A DNA stretch of 64,000 bases from the NCBI GenBank assembly GCA_047967505.1, contig CM106540.1; one strand, written 5' to 3'. Under the pieces are notes generated by a model. That model was not told the DNA's origin, made no database searches, and saw nothing but the letters and a program-made list of their open reading frames with translations. This document shows positions 20,541-30,790 of the stretch, in pieces (position 1 is the first letter of the stretch; each line of letters begins with the position of its first letter). The stretch is from Dipteris shenzhenensis (Eukaryota > Polypodiophyta > Polypodiopsida > Gleicheniales). Position numbers and translations under genes: made by a program.

Positions 20541-21723
20541 ACAATCATTTTGGAGGACTATCCAGGCAAAGTACCTCGACAACTAGGGGAGATACAAGTG
20601 GAGCTCAAAAAACATACTCATCATCTCTTGGATGATGTGGGCTTGACAAGAAGCCTCTTCTTGTAGCAAAGCAAAATATCCATGTCAAGCCAAGGTCTTA
20701 CCACATGGGCAGTGTCTAGTGCCTTATAAGATGGTACCATGATAAAAGAAGTAAAACAAGTGGATCTGAAAATCATATCCTTCGAGAGAACAATTATCTT
20801 GTCATCTCCATAGTTGTGTAGAGAAGCATATCTTAGGTATCTGACCTTCATCTTTTTCTTGTACTTGGAGTCAAATGAAGGTGCCATGAGAGAGTAGATC
20901 TCTGTTAAACTGATCTGATACAGTCAAGCAATAATAAATGCAACTTTGACAGTCAAATCTTTGAAGAAATGCTGACCTTTGACCACAATTTTTTTATGCA
21001 TATGCTTGTAAAACTGTCAAACTGCAGGAAGGTGCTCCAAATATGCAACTCAAACGTGCTCTAGATCACATCCAATGATCAAACATCCTAAAGAAAAAAG
21101 ATAACTGATATAATTCCAGAACTTTCTATCATGAAACCACTGGAAATAGTTGCAAGCGGAAAGAGAGATCACAGTTATCCCCAAGTCGAGCAGTTCGAGG
21201 CTGGAGGCCAAAATTGGAGCAACAGAGTGAAGAACTCAAGGGGCTTTCTAGAGCAAAAGAAAGCTCTCACTAAGGAGAAGATCCAGCACAGAGGTTGGGC
21301 GAAATGGTGCGCTGTTTTGCCCGGGGGAGCTACTCCAGGCTGAGTCTGTATTTTGACATTTTCTCCCTCGTTACTGAACCAAATGGGCTGCAAAGTGACT
21401 CAAAATGATCATCTTGAGGTCGCCCATCTTCTCCTAAGAGGGCTCGAGCAATGGTGCAACAGGCAGGGAGTATTCTGCAACAGAGAGATGGCAAAAAACT
21501 ATGCTATTCGGGCTACATAGGGACAATGTCAAGAAATCCTCTAGGGGGTATGGTCGCCTATGTCTAGGGGTTCTCCAGCTCCAAGGGCTCGGGCAATAGT
21601 CGACTATAGGTGTAGAATTCGAAGCTCCAAGAGCTGGGCTAAAAGGGGGAAGAATGGTGAAGAGGGTGGAGGTGGAGAAGAAGATGATGAGGTGGCGGGA
21701 TCAAGCTCAAGGAGGCTGGTACT
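20541..21723. other. Unassigned; probable leader of the element at 21736
   Basis: No recognisable domain. A minus frame at 20621-20887 (88 codons, starting MAPSFDSKYKKKMKV) gives no recognisable family. Short blocks 'actagacactgc' and 'gtaagacctt' near 20690-20720 recur near 9730-9770 and 630-650, hinting that the left part is pararetroviral non-coding sequence. The right part (21130-21723) follows a primer site on the minus strand and so reads as retroelement leader. Confidence 0.35.
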
Positions 21724-21735
21724 GCTCTGATACCA
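21724..21735 (-). other. Primer binding site on minus strand
   Basis: The minus strand reads TGGTATCAGAGC, directly abutting the LTR at 21736. Confidence 0.85.
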
Positions 21736-22016
21736 TGTTGGAAAAGAGCAAGCTGAGCAAAATGGAGACAAGAACATGGACACAAATGAAGAACTGTCTC
21801 ATAGAATGAAGAGAAGTGAGGGCCATATGTAGGCCACCTCTACATCCACACTGACATCATAGATGACCTCATACCAAAGGCCACCAAGCTCCTAGAATCT
21901 CTCCCCTATCCTCTAGAAGCATCTAGTTCCACCTAACACACCTAACTGCCCCTCTAGCACACACATAGGACCGCAAGTGTGCCTATGGAGAGGCAGGACA
22001 TTGACAAACCCCAACA
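21736..22016 (-). repeat. Orphan 5' LTR of a minus-strand retroelement
   Basis: 281 bp with perfect inverted ends TGTTG..CAACA and a primer site at its inner edge. The outer edge directly abuts gypsy-1 integrase sequence (TTCCCTGTAC, compare 31263), so it inserted into gypsy-1. No second LTR, gag or pol is seen, so this is a truncated or non-autonomous copy. Confidence 0.75.
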
Positions 22017-24505
22017 TTCCCTGTACTGACCTTGAGTGTGGTTTTGTATGCCCATAAGGCTGCATTCAATTTCTCTACCCAATCAGAACACTGTGGTTCT
22101 ACTACCTTGGTGAGGATAATGCATATTATTTTGTTGGTGGATTCGGCCTGTCCATTCCCTTGGGAGTAGTAGGGTGTGCTTTTTCTATGGATTACCATGA
22201 AGCCAGACAAGAGTTCTTGGATTACCTCATTGACAAAATGTGAGCCTCTATTCGACACAATTTCAATGGGGCATCCGAATCGGGTGATCACATTTTTGTA
22301 TAAGAATCTTGCTATGCTTCTGGCATCTGCCTTTTTGACTGCTTTAGCTTCAACCCGTTTTGTAAAGTAATCATTGGGGCCACAATGATGTAGCATGCCT
22401 ATGTTCCTTTTCCTGCTGGATGTATGGGACCCACATAGTCAATCCCCCATTTTTTAAATGGTTTTTGTGCAACAACTGTTGTTAGGGGATTGAAGTCTTT
22501 GTGTTGTGGTTTAGTAGTCCGTTGGCATACATCACAGCCTTTTACATATTCATAGGCATCTGCCCACAATGTTGGCCACCAGTAGCTTGTGAGGAGAACT
22601 TTTCTTGCTGCTGTGGCTTCCCCTTGGAAGTGTCCTCTTGCAATGCCTTCATTGACTTCACTCAAGATTGGCATAATCTCATGAGGCATTACACATCTTC
22701 TTAATATTTCATCCTTGCCCATCTTGTACAGTTGTTCTGCAATGAGTTGATAGGGTGCAGCCTTTAGAATTAATTGTCTGGCATCTACTGCTTTCATTTC
22801 AGGGGGTGGTCTTCCTACCATCAAGTACCCAATGATATCTCCACACCACTTTGGAATAGCATCTATTTGAAATAGTGTGGCATCTCGTAAGTCGTCTTCT
22901 ACTCCAGTGGCTTCTTCTCCCGACTTGTTGACACGAGACATGTGATCCACAATGTAGTGTTGGGCACCTTTGTGGACCAATATTTTGAAGTTGAATTTTT
23001 GAAGCAAGAGGAGCCATCTGGTTATTCTTCCTGTTATACATGGACGGTTCACAAGATAAAGCAATGCTTGATGGTCGGTGTACAAGACAAAATCATTTGC
23101 CAGTAGATAGTGCCGAAATTTCTTTACACTATACACCATTGCTAGGGCTTCTCTTTCTATGGTGGTATAGTTGATCTCTGCATCATTGAGTTGTCACGAC
23201 TGGCGAAGTAGAATGGGTAGTCTTTCTTATGTTCACCAGGTTGACAAAGCACACTCCCAATTGCATACTTGGATCCATCAGTATGAACATGAAAATCAAT
23301 ATCCCAATTGGGAGATATAAGGATGGGTGCTGTGATTAGGCACCACTTTAAAAGCTCAAAGGCTTGGTTGCACTCTTCGGTCCATAAGAATTCCACTAAT
23401 AATTTGTAAAGTGGTCTAGCTATCATGGCATACCGCAATATAAATCTTCTATAATAGCCGGCATGTCCAATAAAGACATGTACACCTTTGGAATTTGTAG
23501 GAGTAGGCGATTCCATAATGATTTTGATTTTTTCCATGTCAGTTTTGCAATCCCATGTTGAGAGACAATGTGTCCCAAAACAACTCCGTGGGTGACCATG
23601 AACTAGCATTTTGTTGGATTTAGGGAGATGCCATACTCTCTGCATTTGATGAGTACTACTTCAAGACATTTGAAGTGGTCTTTCTTGTTTGAATGGATGC
23701 ACAAATCATCCAAGAACACCTGTAAAAACTTATTGAGAAGTGACTTGAAAGCTGTGAACATGACTCGCTGGAATGTGGCCGGGGCATTACAAAGGCCAAA
23801 TGGCATGACTCTATATGCAAAAATACCCCATCCTGTAGCAAATGCTATTTTTAATTGGTCTTTAGGAGCAATTTGCACTTGGTTATAGCCACTGAAGCCA
23901 TCCAAGAAGCTATATATTTCTGAATATGCTGCCTTTTCCAACCTTGTTTCTATTAAGGGTAGGGGATAGTGATCCCTAATTATGGCGGCATTCACATTTT
24001 TTAAGTTTATGCATATTCTGAGCTTCTTATTGCATTTAGGCACAATGACAATGGGTGAAACCCAATCACTGTGCTCTATCTTGTAGATGAATCCGGCATC
24101 TAGGAGTTTTTCCAGCTTGTCATAAACCATGGTGCCATATTTAGGATTTGTGCGATAAGGTCCACATACCTTAGGGTGAGCACCTTCCCTTATAGGTATT
24201 GTGTGTACTGCCACATCTGGTGAAATTCCTTTCATCTCTTTGTATGACCATGCTAGGCAGTCACGGTATTCCATTAGGAGTGCTTTGAGCTTGGTTTCAT
24301 CTTCTTGTCGAAGCTGTTTCCCAATGAAAACCAGTTTTTCTTCCTCTCCTTCAAGGGTGAGGTTTATTGTGCATGCTTTTGCCGGTCCCTCATAGATTGG
24401 AGTTTCTCCAATGCTATCGGTTTCTTGAACTTTAGATTCTCTTAGTGGTCTTGCCATTGCTATCGGCACACTGCCACTTGTGTAATTCTTGAAGTATTCC
24501 GGCAC
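22017..24505 (-). pseudogene. Gypsy-1 pol: RT, RNase H, integrase
   Basis: Minus strand. RT 24505-23603: PYRTNPKYGTMVY, DWVSPIVIVPKCN, DGFSGYNQVQIAP, FGLCNAPATFQRVM, catalytic FLDD (near 23700). RNase H 23645-22850: HTDGSKYAIGSVL, YTDHQALLYL, ARKVLL. Integrase from about 22690: RGHFQGEAT..YWWPTLW, CDVCQRT zinc site, WGIDYVGP (first Asp), then VSNRGSHF where the second catalytic Asp is Asn, and YYSQGNGQAESTN (Glu). Frameshifts occur near 23610, 23150 and 22397. No chromodomain is visible. The C-terminal part is cut off by the LTR at 22016. This is a Ty3/gypsy element of the plant non-chromovirus type (inferred). Confidence 0.88.
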
Positions 24506-24599
24506 TTATCAAAGATCAGCCTCTGATGGTGTTAAACTAGCCTGACATGTGCCATGTGTACTGGGTGGCATAGTTTTATTTACCAAATTGTCAGGCTCT

Positions 24600-26119
24600 T
24601 TTTTACTTTCTTTTTTTTAAGTCTCTTGATCGAGCTTCATCCGCACATGTGGCTTATATTTCTGAAACTTCTTACGTTGGGAATTGTGGGGTAACTTTTC
24701 CACTAGTAAGGTGTTTCCAAGTAAGGCTTCATTTGCTATGCATATTCCTTCCAGTCCCTCAGGGGACCATTCAAGAGGCGGTGGGCTACCACGATGAGGG
24801 CACTTTGTGATCCGGTGATTTTCTCCACAATCGTAGCACTTGATTGGTGCTCGATATGTGTTGGGACGTACTTGATTTGCATAAACTGGTATTAGACCCT
24901 CTGCACCTTCTACATAGTACATTGGGTACTCTGTTTTAGACTCAAATGACGAGTCTACTTCCTCGACTTATAATTGATGTATTGGAACTACTTGAGGAGC
25001 TAGATTTGGTGCTCTTGGATATGGTTGTGGATTCGGATTCCTGAGTAGTTGTGGGACTTGTGTCTGAATGGGAATAGGATTTAGCCTCGGAGCTGGGGGC
25101 ACTTATGCAAGTGCCGGTTGCCTATACACTGGCATGGGTGCCACTTGGTATTGTTGAGGTCAAGGTGGGTTGTTGCGCATGTTAAAGATGCAATTGTTTT
25201 CATCATGGCCGCCGACGACGCAGATATGGCACCACAACCTTGGCGGTGGATTTGCTTGTGCAGTGATCCTAGCTCTTAGGACCGGGCACTCATTTGCTGT
25301 ATGATTGGCCATGCAGTGTGGACACTAGACATTTTCTGGCCGTGGATATGTCTGAGTTGGTGGCTGAGACAAGTGAAGTTTTTGTTCCATGGCCTACATC
25401 ATGCCTTCTTTTAGCTTCATGGTCATGGCCTCTAGGCGATCTTCATTTGATGTTTCAGTAGTGGACTTTGATTTGCCCTTTTTCGAGTGCTTATCTCACG
25501 TACTAGTTCTGCCGTCATCACTGCTAGTGTTTGAGTCGGTCATGCCATCCTCGATGTCAATGGTTGTCGCACGAGTAGCACTGAACGTTTCATACCTGCT
25601 AATCTTTTTCATATCCTTTCAGATTTTCTTTCTTAATCCTGCAATGAACCATGCCATGAGGTACTTTGCATCTGAGCGTGGGTCACATTTGGCGATTAAT
25701 CTTTTCATCTTACCCAAGTACGTGCGTACATCTTCTCAACGGCCTTGTTCGATCTTGCTTAGTTGGAGAGCGGGATCATCTTGTAGCCTCTCCGTTTGAA
25801 AGCGTCGTTTAAATTCTATTTGAAGTAGGTCCCATGTGGTGTGCTCTTCCACTAGAAGGTCTAGGTACCATTCAAACACTTCATCAGTTAAGGCCATGGG
25901 AAACCAAGCCACCTTGGTTTCATGGGATTGATCTCCACCTGCGCGGCATGCGGCATCAAAATGTTGAAGGAATCGGGCTGGATCTTGCCTACCATTATAT
26001 TTGGGAAGTTCTAGTTTTCCCAAGGAGCACCTGCCTTGAGTGTTATTATTTCTTCGATTAAAGAAATTGTCAGCCTTTGCATCGAGGTCAATATCCCCAT
26101 CATTGTCGCTCGTTCGCAA
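24600..26119 (-). pseudogene. Gypsy-1 gag with three zinc knuckles
   Basis: Minus strand. Retrotransposon gag core from 26119: LPKYNGRQDPARFLQHFD, WFPMALTDEVFEWYLDL, WDLLQIEFKRRF, TYLGKMKRLIAKC. Three CCHC-like knuckles follow: CPHCMANHTANEC, CHICVVGGHDENNC and CYDCGENHRITKC (near 24820), then a link PPPLEWSPEGLEG toward RT. Stops at about 25736, 25610, 25490 and several more show decay. Pairing of the third knuckle with the RT linker differs in gypsy-2. No clear protease motif was found between gag and RT. Confidence 0.78.
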
Positions 26120-26749
26120 CGGTGTCCAGCCATGTTGTGGCGTGGAGGAGACAAAGGGAGTGATTGAATTTCAGGGGGGTATTCGAGGTAGAGGATTGTC
26201 GGACGCGGTGGTTGCAGTGGAGTTGTATGCGTATTTGATGAGCGTTGGAGTCGAAGATGTTGGCCGACGGAACGTAGCTACATGCAGATTGGGCGAGATT
26301 TGCAAAGGGTGTCTCTACCGCAAGTGCGGATGTGGATGTAGTTTTGTTGGGAGGGTTAGAGTGGTGTTAGTTTGTGTAGGGACAATCATGTTAATAATTG
26401 CCTAAGATTGTCCTACGTGTGTAGGGAACTGTGCCGGTGCAGACGGATCGTTAATCGGAGATCACGGCATGAAGATACGAGCAAATTTGTGTGAAATGAG
26501 GCCCACACGGGGGCACGAATGAGCGAGTGCTAGTGATGCCAAAATGGTGTGCAATGGATTGGAAAAATACCCCGTAGCGTGGTGTTTCTGTGTGTGAAAT
26601 ATGGGTTCAAATGGGGTCCAGTTTGGGTCCCAAACGGATGAGTTACGAGGGGTTAAAGTAGGGGTAAAATTGGCTTTTTTGGGGAGGGGGGGTCTTAAGG
26701 GTGGTGTAAATGGACTTTAAGTCCAATTGAGGGGTTTGAACCAAGTTAA

Positions 26750-26985
26750 TTCTAGTTAGATAACTATATCCTCCCAATTACTAGAATTGGGAGGTTGACC
26801 TAACTAGTTTCACTAACTATAGTTAGTTAGTAACTAAAGGTTAGTTAAACTAACCTAACTGTTAGTAATTAACCTAGGTTAAACCTAACTAAGTTAGACT
26901 AACCTAGCCTAGGTTTAACTAACATAACCTAGGTTTAACTAACCTAACCTAGGTTAAACTAACCTAGAGTTAGATTAATGGTTAG
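26750..26985. repeat. Degenerate AACCTAGGTT palindrome cluster
   Basis: The short words CCTAGGTT, AACTAACCTA and GTTAGGTT recur many times; local sequence is self-complementary. Confidence 0.6.
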
Positions 26986-27029
26986 GTTAGGTTTTTTCTT
27001 TTAAAAAACTTTTTTTTTAAATAGAAATT

Positions 27030-27402
27030 TGTTTGGGGGGGGGGGGGTTTCACCGCGGCAGCGATGGGGGGGGGCTTTTTTTTCGAGGAGCGGCGGGGGG
27101 GGGGGGGGGGTTTTGCTCGACGGGGGGGGGTGCAGGGGAGGGGAGGGGAGGGGGATGGAGGCTGAGGGCACGGGTGGGGCGGGGCGGGGCGTGGGCGGGG
27201 CTGGGCATGGGCAAGGCAGGGCAGGGTGGGGTGTGGGCAGGGCGAGGCGAGACGCGGGCGGGCGGGCAGCACGGGCGGGGTGGCATGGGGCACGGGCAGG
27301 CAGGGCGCAGGTGGGCAGGGCGATGCGGGGCGAGGGCAGGGGGCAGAGGGGAGGGGGAGAGCAGAGAGGGGGAGGGGGGGAGAGAGAGAGTGAGAAAGAG
27401 AC

Positions 27403-27444
<42 letters not shown>

Positions 27445-27499
27445 AGGGAAAGAGAGAGGGGGGCGGAAAAGAGAGAGAGAGAGAGAGAGGGGGGGGAAA

Positions 27500-27535
<36 letters not shown>

Positions 27536-27955
27536 AAAGAGAGAGAGAGAGAGAGAGGGGGGGGGGAAAAGAGAGAGAGACAGTGACAGAGACAGAGAGA
27601 GAGGGAGGGAAAGAGAGAGAGAGGGAGAGAGAGAGAGAGGGGGGGAAGAGAGAGAGAGGGGGGGGATGGGGGGGTGGGAGGGGGGCAGGAAAGGGGGTGA
27701 GGGAGTGGTGGAGGGGGGGGGTGGTGGTGGTGGAAGGGGGAAAGGGTGGTGGAGATGGAGGGGGGGTGGGGGGGGAAATGGAGGGAGGGAGGAGGAAGAG
27801 GGGTGGTGGAGATAGAGGGGGGTGGGGGGAGGGGAAATGGAGGGAGGGAGGGGGTGGGGAGGGGGAAATGGAGGGAGGGAGGGGGAAATGGAGGGGGTGG
27901 GGGGTGGTGAAGATGGAGGGGAGGGTGGAGGGGGAGATGGAGTAGGGGGAGAAGA
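27030..27955. repeat. Extreme purine-strand asymmetry block (G-rich, GA repeats)
   Basis: The plus strand consists of poly-G runs up to 18 bases, GGGGC units, (GA)n, GGGGGGAAA units and GGTGG units. Pyrimidines are rare and confined mostly to 27150-27350. Confidence 0.85.
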
Positions 27956-28615
27956 AAAAAGAAAAAAGAAAAAACTTTGACGGAAAATGGAAAACTTTGA
28001 CAAAACTCCAAAGGGAGGAAGAGATGGTCACCTGAATGCTCTCCAAGTCTTTCTCGATGTAATGGGATTGTTGAGGACCAACGGCCGGTAGGTGGATAGC
28101 TAGGTTATCGCTGCGAGATGGGCTCGAAGTCACTTACCATGTGAGGATGGGAGTAGGGTGGTGGTTGATGGAGAGGGAGGAGTGTCTTGCGTAGGGCTCG
28201 GAATGGGGGAGAGGATGGAGGCAAGATGTGAAAGATGAAGAATGAGGGGGTGGAGTGGGTTTTTGTAGGAAATAGGTTTAGGTTTAGGGCTAAACCCTAA
28301 ACTCTTCCTGAGCTATAACTTTTTATGGTTAGCTCGGTTTGCTCTTCTTCAACAAGATGAAATGATCAAAATTGCAAGCTCTACACATTCGTGTCCACTA
28401 CCTAGCTTGATTGTTTATCAAGTGGCTTCTTTTTAAGAAAGAAAGAAAATTTCTTAAGGTAGTAACCCAAGGTTGATGCTTGGGGTTGATATGTTTGGCT
28501 AGAAATGGGAAAAAAAAAATTCTCCTTGGCCTTGAGTATTATGTTCGTGAAGTTCGAAGTAGTTTGTTTTTTACACATACCTGTGTATGTTTACTCGTTA
28601 CTTGAGACTCTAGTC

Positions 28616-28633
28616 TCCCCGACAGCGACACCA
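28616..28633 (-). other. Gypsy-1 primer binding site
   Basis: The minus strand reads TGGTGTCGCTGTCGGGGA two bases inside the LTR edge. It resembles the TGGCGCC..GGGGA class used by plant gypsy elements (compare 63366-63383). Confidence 0.65.
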
Positions 28634-28879
28634 AATGTTGGCTCTTTCCTATGGCTTCCGTAGGAAGAGTAGGGTATTCTCAGTATGCAGGAATCCGAGG
28701 CTTTTTGTCACCTACAGATATATCAGGGTTGTCGTTTGTAGTATACGTGTAGCTTAGGACCTCGAGTCATGTTTCGGTGAGAGACGTAGGCTTAAGTGTG
28801 GTAAGCAAACATAGTGCATGCATGTGTAAAAGGAACGTGTATCATCATGATTGAGGTAATGAAGGCTTTCGTCTTCATT

Positions 28880-29060
28880 GGGGGTTGCAGGGTTTAGGAG
28901 GAGTTTAAGGGTTAGAAGGAGGTTCCAGGGTTTAGAAGAAGGTTCCAAGTTTTAGAAGGAGTTCCAAGGTCTAGAAGGAGGTTCCAGGATTTAGAGAGAG
29001 GTTTCAGAGTTTAGAAGGAGTTCTAGAGTTTAGAAGAGGTTCCAATGTTTAGAGTAGAGT
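28880..29060. repeat. Tandem GGTTTAGAAGGAGGTTCCA-like units
   Basis: About nine degenerate 16-20 bp units within the R/U5 side of the LTR. Confidence 0.6.
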
Positions 29061-29179
29061 ACATGGTGGAGAACTTGTCTCCTTTGTAGATCATGGAGGT
29101 TAAGGGTTGAGGAACTAAGGGTTTTGGGGGAGCATAGGAGTAGGAGAAGAAGAAGGTGTAAGAGCATGGGGAAAAGAAG

Positions 29180-29345
29180 AGAGAGGAGGGAGGAGGAGGA
29201 GGAGGAGGAAGAGTGAGGAGGAGAAGGGAGGAGGAGGGAGGAGGAGGAGGAGGAGGAGGAGGGAGGAGGAGAACGAAGAGGGAGGAGGAGAGGGGAGGAG
29301 GAGGAGGGAGGAGGAGAGGGAGAGGATGGGTTGCAAGGTTGGAGG
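29180..29345. repeat. (AGG)n purine tract in the LTR
   Basis: AGGAGG-type triplets and GA-rich runs over about 165 bases. Confidence 0.8.
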
Positions 29346-29490
29346 AGAGGGGAGGAGGAGTTGCAAGGTTAGGACATGCTTTTGGACGTGGAGTGCAAGG
29401 AAGCATGGACACTTGAGACAATTGCTTGGAATACCAAAGTAGAACTCAACACAATGCCCTAAAGAGTGTGGGCTTCATTCCATTATGGGG

Positions 29491-29498
29491 TATTTATA
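29491..29498 (-). promoter_or_regulatory. TATA box of gypsy LTR
   Basis: TATAAATA on the minus strand (within TTGTATAAATACCCC), between the U3 repeat array and the R/U5 part. Confidence 0.55.
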
Positions 29499-29564
29499 CA
29501 AGTTGGAGAGCTTCTCTCTCTGCATGTAGGAATTGTAAGACATTCTCTCTCCACATGTAGAACT

Positions 29565-29890
29565 TGCATATAGAAGTTGCATGTAGGAGTTGCATGTAGA
29601 ACTCGCATGTAGGAGTTGCATGTAGGAGTTGCATGTAAAACTCGCATGTAGAAGTTGCATGTAGAACTCGCATGTAGAACTCGCATGTAGGAGTTGCATG
29701 TAGAACTCACATGTAGAAGTTGCATCTAGAACTCGCATGTAGAACTCGCATGTAGAAGTTACATGTAGGAGTTGCATGTAGGAGTTGCATGTAGAACTCA
29801 CATGTAGGAGTTGCATGTAGAACTTGCATGTAGAACTCGCATGTAGGAGTTGCATGTAGGTATCGTATGTAGAGCTTGCATGTAGAACAT
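29565..29890. repeat. 13-bp tandem array, about 24 units
   Basis: Units alternate GCATGTAGAACTC and GCATGTAGGAGTT, 13 bases each. A few are mutated. The array lies just upstream of the LTR TATA box on the minus strand. Confidence 0.85.
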
Positions 29891-30790
29891 GCAAGTTGGA
29901 TTTCTAAGAGCGATTATTTCTAGCCTTATGCAAGTACAAGCGGAGCTTTGCCGCTACTCTACACACACATTCTCTTCTACCTAAGTCCATGTTGGCACAG
30001 AGACAACATACTCCCGGATCCATTTTATTACCCATCCTCAGGTTATGGCTTATTACAAGCACGTACCTGGATTGCCATGCCTTTAGTCCAGTGGCTGTTG
30101 AGCTTGTGGCATGTGAGTTATTCCTGTTGTAATGCTTTTGCACCATACAATTTATGGTCTGTAGTCAAGAAGCTTATCTCCTCTTAAGGAGGGGTAGACA
30201 GCTGTGAATTTCAGAGGGAATCTCATTGCTGAGGTTGCAAACTCTGCCATCGAATCTTCTTGGGAAAAGGTTTGGCGAGGGTCTCATTGTTGAGGCTAGT
30301 TTTTCTTGCTATCTTGCATACATGTTGGATGTGATTGCACCCATATCATTGAGCTTGTAGATAAGTTTATATGCAAGGCTAATATTTTTGCATATAGGAG
30401 ACAACTGTGATTTTTGGCAAGGGTCTCATTGTTGAGACTGCAGACTCTTTTGCCAATTCATCTTGAGTTTTGGCATAGCATCTTGTCCTACTTGTGAATT
30501 CATTGCATGCTTTGAGAGTATGGAATGAAAGTGTGTGATACTATTATTGATGCAATCTATTATGTGCCTATGCAAAATCGCATGAGTGCACGTGATGTGT
30601 CTAACTATATGCTTATTTGTGGGATTTAATAGGAAACTAAGACTCGGTCATCCCTAATACGAAATTGATTAGGTCTTCCTAAATGTGCAAAAATGTGCAT
30701 ATGCCAGTGAGTGTGCATGTAACAATCTAGTGCAAACTATATGTGCAAAAACATGCATATGCTAGTGAGTGCTCGTGATACAATCTAATC

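Larger units (their letters stand above)
26120..28615 (-). other. Gypsy-1 leader with low-complexity blocks
   Basis: Sequence between primer site and gag. It includes a cluster of AACCTAGGTT / AACTAACCTA palindromic motifs (about 26750-26985) and a block of about 920 bases that is almost purely purine on the plus strand (27030-27955). Long open frames over the purine block are composition artefacts. A possible host-derived insert cannot be ruled out for 26130-26700, where I recognise nothing. Confidence 0.5.
28636..30780 (-). repeat. LTR shared by gypsy-1 (5') and gypsy-2 (3'), right edge uncertain
   Basis: The left edge is TGTTGG (CCAACA on the minus strand) next to the gypsy-1 primer site. 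A TATA box on the minus strand (29491-29498) places U3 to the right and R/U5 to the left, as expected for a minus-strand LTR. It lies directly between the gypsy-2 integrase end (stop at 30791) and the gypsy-1 primer site with no other boundary seen. The true LTR may end anywhere between about 29900 and 30780; a TGTTGTC start at 30005 is one candidate. Confidence 0.5.

Noticed and set aside
26982-28133. Very long open frames (up to 383 codons) over the GA/G-rich block on both strands
   Set aside because: The frames are produced by low-complexity sequence lacking stops; the products are Pro/Ser/Leu or Arg/Glu/Gly runs with no domain.
29565-29890. CRISPR-like regular repeat
   Set aside because: Units are contiguous 13-mers without spacers, in a plant LTR; this is a tandem array.
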